Assembly: GCF_026625565.1 (NCBI RefSeq)
Contig: NZ_CP112998.1
Coordinates: forward strand, 1,242,501-1,306,500
Source of the DNA: Dyadobacter pollutisoli
GTDB taxonomy: Bacteria > Bacteroidota > Bacteroidia > Cytophagales > Spirosomataceae
Reading direction: 5' to 3'
DNA: 64,000 bases
Part shown: positions 39,826 to 48,600 of the stretch, one piece after another
Numbering within the stretch: position 1 is the first letter of the stretch
Layout of the letters: each line of letters opens with the position of its first letter
The notes under the pieces: model-generated
Databases searched by the model: none
Seen by the model: only the letters and a program-made list of their open reading frames with translations
Told to the model about the DNA's origin: nothing
Translations under genes and position numbers: made by a program

Positions 39826-41481
39826 TCAGGATAAACCCCGTTCCTGAAGCCGTAGCTTTTTCGCATAGTAAAGTTTGTCAAAAATATCCTGTTCACTGGG
39901 AGGAAATATAATAAGTTTGTCTGACTGCTGACAATAGCGTCTGAATTGCACAGGATCTCTCAAATAAGCGCCACATATATCAAGTTCGTCAGTAGCATAT
40001 ATTCTCCCATGTAGGGACTCTCTTAGCTCCAGAAAATGAAATAAGTCCCCTATACCTTTGCCGGATATTTGCCTGAGTGATAACAAGAACGTCTCTAGAT
40101 CATCCAAATACACCGACCACGGATAGGTTGCGGTGTGCTCTTTTAAAAGCATCAAAGAAAGATCAGTTTGCAAACTTCCAAAGCGCTCCAAGGTAACAAC
40201 GATTGAGTAAACATCCTGGATTCGGGATGGGTCTACTTCATAAAGAGCTCTTCCCTTTTGATCCTTTATCGTAAAATTTTGATCAGAACAAAGATGATCA
40301 TGAATTCTTTTACACTGATCATAGCCATACTGTATGCTACTTTTAAAATCGGCTTTTAACCTTTTTACCGCCATTTCCGCATTGCGAAAAGGCGCGCGCA
40401 ATTTGGTGGCTTTTACTTCAACAATTAGCGCACGACCCTTATAGATGATGAGCAGGTCCTGCTCTCCGCCGGATCCCACAATATAGTTTTCATAGAAGAA
40501 CGCCTGCTTCGAATCAAAAAATCGTCTGAATGTCCCACTAACCTTTTTTTCGAGGACCTTGTCCTTATGCCGGTGTAAACGTTCCGACAGACTGACACTT
40601 GCAGACAGATGAGTATAAAGTCTTTTGTAGATTGCGACAGGAATCTGCTTCTGATAAACGTGCAAATACCTGTTAGCGGAAAGTCTGATGATTGGCTGGA
40701 GCTCAAAAGGACTTTCAGCAGAATAATAAACCACTTTTGAATCTTCTTGCGGAACAAAGCTGAAATGCTCCAGGAACTTATCAACAATATTGCGAGGAAA
40801 TTTTTCGTACAGATCCTCAGGTGAAAAAAGAAGGTAAGCGTGTGGCCTTTGCTCGAAAGCTGCCAGCGCTTCCCTTACCTGAGCCGAAAGGCGTGGATAG
40901 GTGGCCTCACCGAAAGGCATACTGTCACTGAGTCGTTTGAAATCTAAATATTCCTCTGATTTAAGAAAGGCAGTTGATGCGGCGTACTTAACTCTTGTGA
41001 CTTGTTCAGAATATTTATAGATCTCAACCATCTGTTCAAATGTGAGGCCAAAATCAGTTGCAATGACGGAATCGAAAGGTTTAAAAACAATCTTTATTTT
41101 TTCGATATCCTGTTCCACATATGTTAACGTTGCGTTATCAAAATGGTTACGGAATGCAAGCTGATGAATCACCGCCTCCAGGTTATAATCCTTTGGTGCC
41201 ACATACCGAACATCATCCTTAATTTTATCCAATGTCTTTGCAAAGCCAATTATCTGCCCCTGGTTGTATTCAAAGCTACTTCTTTGCTGCTGATCGCTAA
41301 AAGCGTTCAGGGCAATCATGTAAAGGAAATCTTTGACTTTGGAATCAAACCTACCCATGACCTCGGAGCCCAAATCAGAGGGTTTTTGCCTTATGTAATG
41401 AGCAAAGAAACCAGCGAAGCTTTCAAGATCAAATTTTGATACCATTGCTCGAAGTACACCTATCTCCTTTTCAACACTCAT
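39826..41481 (-). CDS. Large nuclease-like protein (PD-(D/E)XK/NERD-like domain)
   Basis: The 551-residue protein starts at the ATG at 41481 (MSVEKEIGVLRAMV); an in-frame TTG lies six bases upstream. About residues 1-290 are helical and unassigned. Near residues 340-375, FFYENYIVGSGGEQDLLIIY and KGRALIVEVKA give the Glu ... Asp ... Glu-x-Lys signature of a restriction-endonuclease-like fold. The C-terminal part is helical and beta-mixed (YSIVVTLERFGSLQ). Proteins of this build occur in defence and mobile regions, and DNA cleavage is inferred from the motif only. It is convergent with the zinc-finger/GNAT gene and shares a terminator with it. Confidence 0.65.
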   Translation of the reverse strand: MSVEKEIGVLRAMVSKFDLESFAGFFAHYIRQKPSDLGSEVMGRFDSKVKDFLYMIALNAFSDQQQRSSFEYNQGQIIGFAKTLDKIKDDVRYVAPKDYNLEAVIHQLAFRNHFDNATLTYVEQDIEKIKIVFKPFDSVIATDFGLTFEQMVEIYKYSEQVTRVKYAASTAFLKSEEYLDFKRLSDSMPFGEATYPRLSAQVREALAAFEQRPHAYLLFSPEDLYEKFPRNIVDKFLEHFSFVPQEDSKVVYYSAESPFELQPIIRLSANRYLHVYQKQIPVAIYKRLYTHLSASVSLSERLHRHKDKVLEKKVSGTFRRFFDSKQAFFYENYIVGSGGEQDLLIIYKGRALIVEVKATKLRAPFRNAEMAVKRLKADFKSSIQYGYDQCKRIHDHLCSDQNFTIKDQKGRALYEVDPSRIQDVYSIVVTLERFGSLQTDLSLMLLKEHTATYPWSVYLDDLETFLLSLRQISGKGIGDLFHFLELRESLHGRIYATDELDICGAYLRDPVQFRRYCQQSDKLIIFPPSEQDIFDKLYYAKKLRLQERGLS

Positions 41482-41974
41482 TACCAATAATTTATGAGAT
41501 TCTACAATACGTGTCCTTTAAGCATCCAATCTTTAAATATAAAATGACTCCTTCAATAATGAACAATCTTTCTCGTCATTCGCTGACTCAACAGCTCTTT
41601 TGTAGACTGGCAGTTGTCACCAATGAAAGGACACATTACAAAAGGCCCTTTAACCTGGGGCCGTCGGCATAGTGTTATTGATCAGTGGTGCTCAATTACT
41701 TTTTGAACAGTAATGACAGACACCCGCGTAATGGTGATTGCTAAACTTTCTTCAAAAGAGTTGTCTAAGTTATCATTGTAACTCTCTGCCGGGAAGACTA
41801 CATATGTGCTCTTGGAAAGGTAACGCGACAACAGAATTCAAATCCTGGCTCTTGCTCACTTTCACCGGAATCTACAGAGTTATTCGGACCAACTGTTTTT
41901 GTCCCAAAATGTCCGACATTTGGCTCATTAAGATGCCGGATACCTTCTACTTTTACAATCTGAATCAGTAATAA
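41482..41974. other. Intergenic, no gene supported
   Basis: Two short open frames here have no family character. The segment separates the divergent nuclease-like gene and the GlxA-like regulator and would hold both promoters. Confidence 0.45.
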
Positions 41975-42937
41975 ATGTCGCAAACTCAGCAAGTCATTTT
42001 TGTTGTACCTCCATATGTACACGTGCTAGATCTGACCGGACCAGTTCAGGTTTTTTATGAAGCCGCTGAGTACGGTGCTCCGTATCAGCTACGGTATTGC
42101 TGTTTCCAAAACCGGGTAACAAGCTCGGCAGGTCTTCCGATAGGTGTGGTTGAGCACTTTACGGAGCTGCTACCTCAACGTGGCGATTTGATTTTTGTCC
42201 CCGGAATGGACATACATTATATCCGATCAGAAGAATTTAGAGCGGAGCACGATTTCTTTGACTGGCTTCGTGCGCAACACCGTCTGGGAGTTATGTTATG
42301 CTCTGTTTGTACTGGCGCTTTTATTATGGCCCAGACTGGCCTTTTGAACGGACGGAAATGCACTACGCACTGGAAGCGCGTTGATGAAATGCAAACAACT
42401 TATCCACAAATCCTAACCCAACATGACCGGTTATTCGTAAACGATGGCGGGATTTATACCAGCGCCGGAATTACCGCCGGCATAGATATGGCACTGGCAA
42501 TTCTGGAAGAGCAGCAAGGTCCGCTGCTTGCCGCGAAGATAGCCCGCGAATTAGTCGTTTATCTACGCCGCGGTCCCCACCATTCGCAGAAAAGCGTTTA
42601 CCTTGATTACCGCAATCACATGAATGTAGCCGTTCACCAGGTGCAGGACTGGCTGATTGCGAATCTAAAAACCAGGTTTACGTTGGACACGCTCGCCGAG
42701 ATCGCCGGTATGAGTACGCGCAACATGACCCGGACATTTCGAAAAGAGACCGGGATTTCCATTCATGACTACACCACGCTACTACGGCTGGAGCTGGCCC
42801 GTACTTTAAGACATAATCCCGACATGACCATGGAAGCCATTGCACAGAAGTGTGGTTTTCAGGATGCACGCCAGTTACGCCGGATCTGGCAGAAAGACAA
42901 ACTTAAAAACAACACAGTATCTTTTATTTCATCTTAA
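41975..42937 (+). CDS. GlxA-like transcriptional regulator (DJ-1/PfpI + AraC HTH)
   Basis: The 320-residue protein has an N-terminal DJ-1/PfpI domain (VIFVVPPYVHVLDLTGPVQ-like start, GDLIFVPGMD, VMLCSVCTGAFIMAQTG with the nucleophile-elbow Cys near residue 109). A C-terminal AraC-type helix-turn-helix pair follows (LDTLAEIAGMSTRNMTRTFR, EAIAQKCGFQDARQLRRIWQ). GlxA-type proteins regulate adjacent metabolic genes in response to small molecules. The next gene, 12 nt downstream, encodes another DJ-1 protein and is the likely target. Whether the DJ-1 domain is enzymatic or a sensor cannot be told. Confidence 0.9.
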   Translation: MSQTQQVIFVVPPYVHVLDLTGPVQVFYEAAEYGAPYQLRYCCFQNRVTSSAGLPIGVVEHFTELLPQRGDLIFVPGMDIHYIRSEEFRAEHDFFDWLRAQHRLGVMLCSVCTGAFIMAQTGLLNGRKCTTHWKRVDEMQTTYPQILTQHDRLFVNDGGIYTSAGITAGIDMALAILEEQQGPLLAAKIARELVVYLRRGPHHSQKSVYLDYRNHMNVAVHQVQDWLIANLKTRFTLDTLAEIAGMSTRNMTRTFRKETGISIHDYTTLLRLELARTLRHNPDMTMEAIAQKCGFQDARQLRRIWQKDKLKNNTVSFISS

Positions 42938-42949
42938 TTTCATTAGCCC

Positions 42950-43816
42950 ATGAACATCATTCTTCGTTACACATCTTACTTGTTCGCTGCCTGTTGGCTC
43001 ATTGCCGCTTGCAGCCCACTTTTGGCAAAGAACATATCTCCCAGAGAAATACCAATGTCGTGTTATTGCAAGCCCTGCGGCAGTGATTGTGATCTGGAAC
43101 GGCACGAAAAGCCCGGCAATTGTCAGGATTGCGGAATGCCTCTTATCGAAGGCACTCCTGCCCTTTCAGATTCACTGATGCGAACCGAGAAGCAGGCTAA
43201 AAAGCGAAATGTGGCTATTTTTATTCACAATGGTGTAGAAATTCTGGATTTCGCAGGCCCTAGTGAAGTCTTTGCTTCAACAGATGGGTTTAATGTCTAT
43301 ACTGTCTCGCTCTCCGAAGAACCGATCATCAGTCAGGGATTCATTAAGGTAACTCCAAATTATAGCTTGACAGATTGTCCCAAGCCTGATATTGTGGTTT
43401 TACCCGGAGGTGATACCGGTCCGTTCATTGAAAATAAGCAACTCATTGACTGGATAAAAAACGCTTCTACCCATGCAGAAGTAATGTTGTCGGTTTGTAC
43501 AGGTGCCGGACTGCTTGCCAAAGCGGGACTGCTGGACGGTAAACAAGCGACTACTTTTCATTCTTACATCAAGAAGCTACAACGGGCAACGCCCAAAGCA
43601 AAGATTCTGTCAGATACCCGCTTTGTTGACAATGGACAAATCGTCACGACTGCGGGTGTTTCCGCAGGAATTGATGGTGCCCTACATGTAGTTGCCAGGC
43701 TAAAAGGACAGGCCATGGCTACCCAAACGGCTCGCTATATGGAGTATGATAAGTGGAAGCCGGACGAAGGACTGATTGTTAAGCCGTCAGAGAAGGGTGC
43801 GGCAGAGAATAAATAG
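42950..43816 (+). CDS. DJ-1/PfpI lipoprotein with Cys-rich metal-binding segment
   Basis: The 288-residue protein has a signal peptide with a lipobox-like LIAAC near residue 21. A heavy-metal-binding-like segment rich in Cys (SCYCKPCGSDC, CQDCGMPLIEG; residues 37-67) follows, and then a DJ-1/PfpI domain (VAIFIHNGVEILDFAGPSEV, VVLPGGDTG, MLSVCTGAGLLAKAGLLDG with the nucleophile Cys). Cytosolic relatives include isonitrile hydratases. An exported form with a metal-binding head is less usual. It is the second gene of the pair with the GlxA-like regulator and would sit in the periplasm. Substrate unknown. Confidence 0.8.
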   Translation: MNIILRYTSYLFAACWLIAACSPLLAKNISPREIPMSCYCKPCGSDCDLERHEKPGNCQDCGMPLIEGTPALSDSLMRTEKQAKKRNVAIFIHNGVEILDFAGPSEVFASTDGFNVYTVSLSEEPIISQGFIKVTPNYSLTDCPKPDIVVLPGGDTGPFIENKQLIDWIKNASTHAEVMLSVCTGAGLLAKAGLLDGKQATTFHSYIKKLQRATPKAKILSDTRFVDNGQIVTTAGVSAGIDGALHVVARLKGQAMATQTARYMEYDKWKPDEGLIVKPSEKGAAENK

Positions 43817-44271
43817 ACATACATTGCTAATGAATTCCATTGACCGTGTTCTGTGGGTACAAATGATAGTAAGCAATGGCTTTTATTAAAATACGCTCCG
43901 GACTATAAACAAACAATAGGCCATTAATCGAAACCGCCGCCGGTCAAGTTCAAGCAGCTGCAAGGGAAGTTGAGAAAGACATCTCAAATTTGGCCTATGA
44001 TTTACCCAAACCCTGCTTCGGATGTACTAAAAATTGCCTTGCCAGGCTCTAATCCGCATGATTTCTATCGCCTTACATTTTTGTTTTCATGACAGGGTGT
44101 TCAAAACAATCCCATACTATCGAAAAATCAATTGTCTCGCAACCGCGGACCATCAGCCTTTTTTTGATGGACTTTACAGGTCAACCGGACTTAATAAATC
44201 CAATATAAAACAATGGCCGTTACCGTATTTTTCCGCAGTAAAAAATTTCTTATAATAAAGTCTGCCTTTCC
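43817..44271. other. Intergenic region with gene remnants
   Basis: No intact gene is supported. A short type IX sorting-domain remnant lies at 43991-44092. The rest shows no recognisable structure. Confidence 0.5.
43991..44092 (+). pseudogene. Remnant of a type IX secretion C-terminal sorting domain
   Basis: The plus strand reads WPMIYPNPASDVLKIALPG and then leaves the family before a TGA at 44090-44092. YPNPASD at the entry of the domain is the hallmark of Por/type A sorting domains of Bacteroidota. Only the first strand remains. Confidence 0.5.
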
Positions 44272-46239
44272 TCAATAGCTTTCGAGATACTCGGAAGGTG
44301 ATTTTTTATATAACTCCTTAAAAGCCGTGGAGAAATTAGTTGGATGGTCAAATCCAACCATATAGGAAGTTTCGGAAACCGGATGCCCCGCCCGCAACAG
44401 GTCAATGGCCCGCCGGAGACGGTAGGTCCGGATGAGCCGGGCCGGACTGACCCCAGCCAGCATAGTGAGCTTACGGTTCAGGGTGCGGATGCTCATGGCT
44501 ACTTCGTCGGCCAGCGACTCGGCCCGGAACGAGGAATCGTCCAGATTCGCTTCAATGAGCAGATTTAACCGTGCGACAAAAGCCTCCTGAACGGCCATTC
44601 GTAGCGGCTCCGGACCTTGAGGTACGGTGGGAGATAAGCCGATCTTTTTTTCGTAGAAGTCACGTAGTTTTTGCTGGCGACTGATCAGGTTACGCAACCG
44701 CAGTCGCAGCTCATCCAGATCAAAGGGCTTGGTAAGGTAGTCGTCCGCGCCTTCGGCCAGCCCCTGGTGACGGTTCGCTGCCGCCGACCGGGCCGTGAGC
44801 AGCACCACGGCAATGTGATCGGTGACGGGGTTGGTTTTGAGACGCCGCGTCAGTTGGTACCCATCCATTTCGGGCATCATCACATCACTGACTACTATCT
44901 CGGGCAATTCATCCAGAGCGATATCCAGGCCTTCGCGCCCCGTCGAAGCGGTCAGTACCCGGTAGTGACCCGATAGGGACTCCGCCAGGAAGGTCAGCAA
45001 TTCGGTATTATCCTCCACCAGCAGGATCAGTGGACGGGTAGCATTATGTTCTGCGGCTTCGGGCCGGGCACGGGTAAAGAGCCAGGGGCCGGCATCCGTG
45101 GCTACCTTGCTGGGTAACATCTCCACCGGCTCCTCCTCCGAGATGGGATGAAAAGGTAGCGCCAGTGTGAAGGTGGTCGCCAGGCCAGGGGTACTTGCCA
45201 CCGCTATGGTGCCCCCTACCAGCCTGGTAAGTTCGTGCGCCAGTGCCAGCCCAATGCCTGAGCCTTCGTACGCCCTGGTCAGGGAGGTATCTACCTGGTA
45301 GAAACGATCAAAAATGTGCAGCAGATGTTCAGAGGGGATACCGATGCCGTTATCTCTGATCGTGAGCACTACCCGATTTTCTTCTACCTGGCAGCGAACG
45401 GCTATCTGACCATCTGCGGGGGTAAACTTGATGGCGTTGGAAAGCAGGTTTTTGAGGATTTTCTCCCATTTGTCGGCATCAAAGAGTGCAGCCAGGCTGG
45501 AATGTCCGGAGGAAAGCAGCAAGCTGAGCCCCTTCTCCTCGGTTATATCCCGAAAAGAGTCCACGACCTGTCCCACAAAGGCCACGATGTCTCCCCTTGA
45601 CTCCACGACTGGCAGGCTGTCGGCTTCCAGTTTGGCGAGGTCTAGCAGTTGATTGACCAGGTGCAGGAGCTGACGGGCATTGCGGTGGATGGTAGTCAGG
45701 CCATGCCGGGTTCTTTCGTCCAGATAGGGGGTTTGCAGGAGCGTGACGGTCGGGCCCAGAATCAGCGACAGGGGCGTCCGAAATTCATGGGTAATGTTAT
45801 CAAAGAACCGCGCTTTCAGATCCGCGACGGCTTTACTGTGGATAGACTCCCGGAGCTGGCTCACGTACCGGGCGGTCTTATCAATGGTCAGTTCCAGATC
45901 CTGGAAGTTGATGGGCTTTATTACAAAATCAAACGCGCCCCGGTTCATAGCTGTACGCACGTTGTTGATATCCCCGTAAGCAGATACCATTACCGCCCGA
46001 CTGGTAGGCAGCAGATCGGGCAGTTGCGAGAGAAGGGTCAGACCATCGATGTCGGGCATATTGATGTCGAGCAGAATCACATCAATGTTGGCATCCTCCC
46101 GGATGGTGTTGAGGGCCTGCTGCCCGTTGGCCGCAAAACGAAACACATACTCTCCCGCGCTGATCCGTCGCCGGAACCGCTGCTGCATCAGCGGCTGCAA
46201 TTGCACTTCGTCGTCCACGACAAGTATGCTGGTACTCAT
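44272..46239 (-). CDS. Hybrid REC-histidine kinase-REC-AraC regulator
   Basis: The 655-residue cytosolic protein has a receiver domain at the start (ILVVDDEVQLQPLM, VILLDINMPDIDGL with the phospho-acceptor Asp). A HisKA domain (FFDNITHEFRTPLSLILGP) and an HATPase domain (LLSNAIKFTPADGQI, IRDNGIGIP, YEGSGIGLALAHEL) follow. Next come a second receiver (LILLVEDNTELLTFL, VVSDVMMPEMDGYQ) and a C-terminal AraC helix-turn-helix (SLADEVAMSIRTLNRKLT, SYMVGFDHPTNFSTAFKELY). It would take phosphate from the upstream kinases and act as a DNA-binding output. Its start overlaps the receiver gene before it by 4 nt. It is the last gene of the minus-strand kinase operon. Confidence 0.9.
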   Translation of the reverse strand: MSTSILVVDDEVQLQPLMQQRFRRRISAGEYVFRFAANGQQALNTIREDANIDVILLDINMPDIDGLTLLSQLPDLLPTSRAVMVSAYGDINNVRTAMNRGAFDFVIKPINFQDLELTIDKTARYVSQLRESIHSKAVADLKARFFDNITHEFRTPLSLILGPTVTLLQTPYLDERTRHGLTTIHRNARQLLHLVNQLLDLAKLEADSLPVVESRGDIVAFVGQVVDSFRDITEEKGLSLLLSSGHSSLAALFDADKWEKILKNLLSNAIKFTPADGQIAVRCQVEENRVVLTIRDNGIGIPSEHLLHIFDRFYQVDTSLTRAYEGSGIGLALAHELTRLVGGTIAVASTPGLATTFTLALPFHPISEEEPVEMLPSKVATDAGPWLFTRARPEAAEHNATRPLILLVEDNTELLTFLAESLSGHYRVLTASTGREGLDIALDELPEIVVSDVMMPEMDGYQLTRRLKTNPVTDHIAVVLLTARSAAANRHQGLAEGADDYLTKPFDLDELRLRLRNLISRQQKLRDFYEKKIGLSPTVPQGPEPLRMAVQEAFVARLNLLIEANLDDSSFRAESLADEVAMSIRTLNRKLTMLAGVSPARLIRTYRLRRAIDLLRAGHPVSETSYMVGFDHPTNFSTAFKELYKKSPSEYLESY

Positions 46240-46627
46240 ATTCCGGTGGCATGATTATCTACCACAAATTCACCGAGCTTGTCTTTCAACAGCCTAAAGT
46301 CAATGGGCTTGGTCAGGAAATCGTCGGCCCCGTAGCGAGCGGCCTGCTGCCGGTTGTTCTGATCGCCGTAGGCGGTCACCATCACCACCGTCGGCGGGCG
46401 GTGCGGGTGGATGTTCCTGATGCGACGTAAAAGTTCCAGGCCGCTCATGCCTGGCATGTTGATATCCGACAGAATCAGAACCGCGCCGAGCCGGGCATCA
46501 TGGCCAGGGCTTCTTCACCCGAACGGGCAAAGGTCAGTTGTACTTCGCCCCGGCTCGTTTCGTGCCGGAATCGCTGCTCAAACAGCGTTTGCATCTGAGC
46601 CTCGTCGTCAACTACTAAAATTTTCAT
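46236..46627 (-). pseudogene. Single-domain response regulator with frameshift
   Basis: From the ATG at 46627 the frame reads MKILVVDDEAQMQTLFEQRF and continues to GEEALAMMPGSARF, where it stops. In the next frame the same domain continues AVLILSDINMPGMSGLELL and TAYGDQNNRQQAARYGADDF with the phospho-acceptor Asp and the conserved Lys (LTKPIDF). The break lies between about 46475 and 46490. Its ends overlap both neighbours by 4 nt, the mark of a tight operon. Either the receiver is lost, which would cut the relay between the kinases and the AraC-type output, or the assembly has an error here. Confidence 0.75.
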
Positions 46628-48588
46628 GTGTGGAGGGTAGTTAATTGCTGTGGTAAACTCATTGTAAATACAGTTCCTTCTCCTTCCCGACTCTCGACCT
46701 TTATCTCTCCTCCATGGCCCTTGGTTACAATGTCGTAGCTCAGGCTCAACCCTAAGCCCGTGCCTTCACCCGTAGGCTTGGTGGTAAAGAAGGGCTGGAA
46801 GATCTTGCTAATGATCTCCTCCGGTATTCCGTTGCCGTTGTCCTTTACAGACAACTCTACCTGACCCTGAACCCGGCGGGTACTGATCCACACCGTCGGC
46901 TGGTAGGTCCCTTCGTCGGCTACTCCGGCCACTGCTACCTGTTTGTACTGCTTTTCCCGCACGGCGTAGAAGGCATTGTTGCACAGATTCAGCAACACCC
47001 GCCCGATTTCCTGCGGAGCCACCTCCACCGGGGGTAGCGTATTCTCGAAGTCCGTAATGAGCTGCACCTGGAAGTCGGGGTCCCGGGCCGGATCACCGGG
47101 GGTGCGGCCTTCCGACCGCCGCATGCCGTTGTAGGCCAGCCGCAGGTACTCGTCGGCCAGGGCGTTGAGGTCGGTGGGCCTTCGCTCGTCGGAGCTGCTA
47201 CGACTGTGCTCGAGCATGGAGCGGACGATGGCCGACGCGCGTTGTCCGTTCTCGGCGATGTAGCCCATGTTATCACGTAGGTAGCTGGACAGGTCTATGA
47301 CGGCCTCCATATTTTGGCTTTTGGCGCTCTCTTGCAGCTCCTCGGCCAGCTCGGCGGATACCTCGGCGAAGTTGTTGACGAAGTTGAGCGGGTTCTGGAT
47401 CTCGTGGGCGATACCGGCCGTGAGCTCGCCCAGGCTGGCCATTTTTTCTTTCTGGATGAGTTGACTTTGGGTAGCTTTCAAGTTATCCAAAGATTGTTTC
47501 AATTCCTGGGTCCGTTCCACTACTTTGGTTTCCAGGTTTTCGGCATACTGGGTCAGTTCCTCCTTCGACTGCCGCAGCGACCGCGTCATTTGGTTGAAAT
47601 TCTGGGCCAGATCTCCGATTTCATCCCGAACCTCCACCGGTACCTGTACCATCAGATTCCCCGCATCTACCTGGCGCACCCCTTCCAGGATCTGGTGGAG
47701 GGGACTCAGCAGGTTGGAGCGCAGAAACCGCTGCAGCCCCACCACCACGGCCAGGGTAGTTAAGGGGATCAGGATCAAAAAGGCGGCCGACAGGCGGTAA
47801 TTCACCAGGTCAAAGTTCGGCAGGTCCACGACCAGTTGCCGCAGCACGATCGGCGTGAGAGCCAGAATGATGAGCAGGGGACACAGCACAAGACCCACTA
47901 CTTTGGCCTGAAAGGAAGTGCGATGGGGGGTATAGTTTAGGAATACAATGCCGGCATAGGTGATTTGAAACAATATCAAGGGGGGTATTACAAAATACGA
48001 AAGCATAAATGGTGTGAGGCCCCAATGAATGACCGGGGGCAAAAACGCTACCGAAACCCAGATCAAAAAAGTTAAGAACGCCAATTTTTGAAAACCTCTT
48101 AACACTTTTTTGCTTGGGGTGGGCCAATCTGATTTGCTCTCCGCTCGGCTTGCTTTTCTGCCATATATCAATACTACCCACAAGGTACCAGCTATATGTG
48201 GATATGTTATATAAATTGCGTCCAGGTCGGATAGACAAAAGGCGCCCCCCAGCATCAAGGACACAATCAATATTACTAAAAGTGACTCCCGCTTGTAGGG
48301 ATTGCCCCCGCACTGGTAGGCAAACCCTACATAAAATAAAAGCGCTATGCCCAGAATAATGTTACTCAGCCCATACATAAGGCCTTTGAAGGAGAGAGAA
48401 ACAACCAGATTATTGAGGGTCTGCATTGTATAAAACAAACAGGTCGCCAGTAAATAACCAGCAAACAGTTTGGCTTCCAGATTCTTAGCCGGCAGGCTGA
48501 GCAGGTAGATCAGTACTGTCAAACCAAGGGTAAGCTGAGCCACCGAAACTATAACGAGCACATTTAATTCATACCAGGTAGTATTCAT
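46624..48588 (-). CDS. Membrane sensor histidine kinase 1
   Basis: The 654-residue protein has an N-terminal set of membrane helices (residues 5-270). A HAMP-like segment (LSPLHQILEGVRQVDAGNLM) and a coiled coil follow, then HisKA (AHEIQNPLNFVNNFAE with the phospho-His) and HATPase (LLNLCNNAFYAV, VKDNGNGIPEEI, GEGTGLGLSLSYDI). The sensed signal is unknown; the membrane bundle suggests a lipid-soluble or membrane cue. It is intact. A 612-bp stretch (46867-47478) is the same as in the next kinase except for one base. It overlaps the receiver gene by 4 nt. Confidence 0.9.
   Translation of the reverse strand: MNTTWYELNVLVIVSVAQLTLGLTVLIYLLSLPAKNLEAKLFAGYLLATCLFYTMQTLNNLVVSLSFKGLMYGLSNIILGIALLFYVGFAYQCGGNPYKRESLLVILIVSLMLGGAFCLSDLDAIYITYPHIAGTLWVVLIYGRKASRAESKSDWPTPSKKVLRGFQKLAFLTFLIWVSVAFLPPVIHWGLTPFMLSYFVIPPLILFQITYAGIVFLNYTPHRTSFQAKVVGLVLCPLLIILALTPIVLRQLVVDLPNFDLVNYRLSAAFLILIPLTTLAVVVGLQRFLRSNLLSPLHQILEGVRQVDAGNLMVQVPVEVRDEIGDLAQNFNQMTRSLRQSKEELTQYAENLETKVVERTQELKQSLDNLKATQSQLIQKEKMASLGELTAGIAHEIQNPLNFVNNFAEVSAELAEELQESAKSQNMEAVIDLSSYLRDNMGYIAENGQRASAIVRSMLEHSRSSSDERRPTDLNALADEYLRLAYNGMRRSEGRTPGDPARDPDFQVQLITDFENTLPPVEVAPQEIGRVLLNLCNNAFYAVREKQYKQVAVAGVADEGTYQPTVWISTRRVQGQVELSVKDNGNGIPEEIISKIFQPFFTTKPTGEGTGLGLSLSYDIVTKGHGGEIKVESREGEGTVFTMSLPQQLTTLHT
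46867..47478. repeat. 612-bp near-identical block, copy in kinase 1
   Basis: Comparison base by base with 48834-49445 (offset 1967) shows one difference, GCGGCC versus GCAGCC, which changes Arg to Cys. Flanking parts of the two genes differ clearly. This indicates recent gene conversion or duplication of the HisKA/HATPase region. Confidence 0.92.
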
Positions 48589-48600
48589 GGGGATCTTAGG

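Noticed and set aside
41436..41971. Two short open frames before the GlxA-like gene
   Set aside because: No family character, start context or conservation visible; treated as intergenic.
44034..44255. 73-codon open frame (+)
   Set aside because: No family character, overlaps the sorting-domain remnant; not supported.
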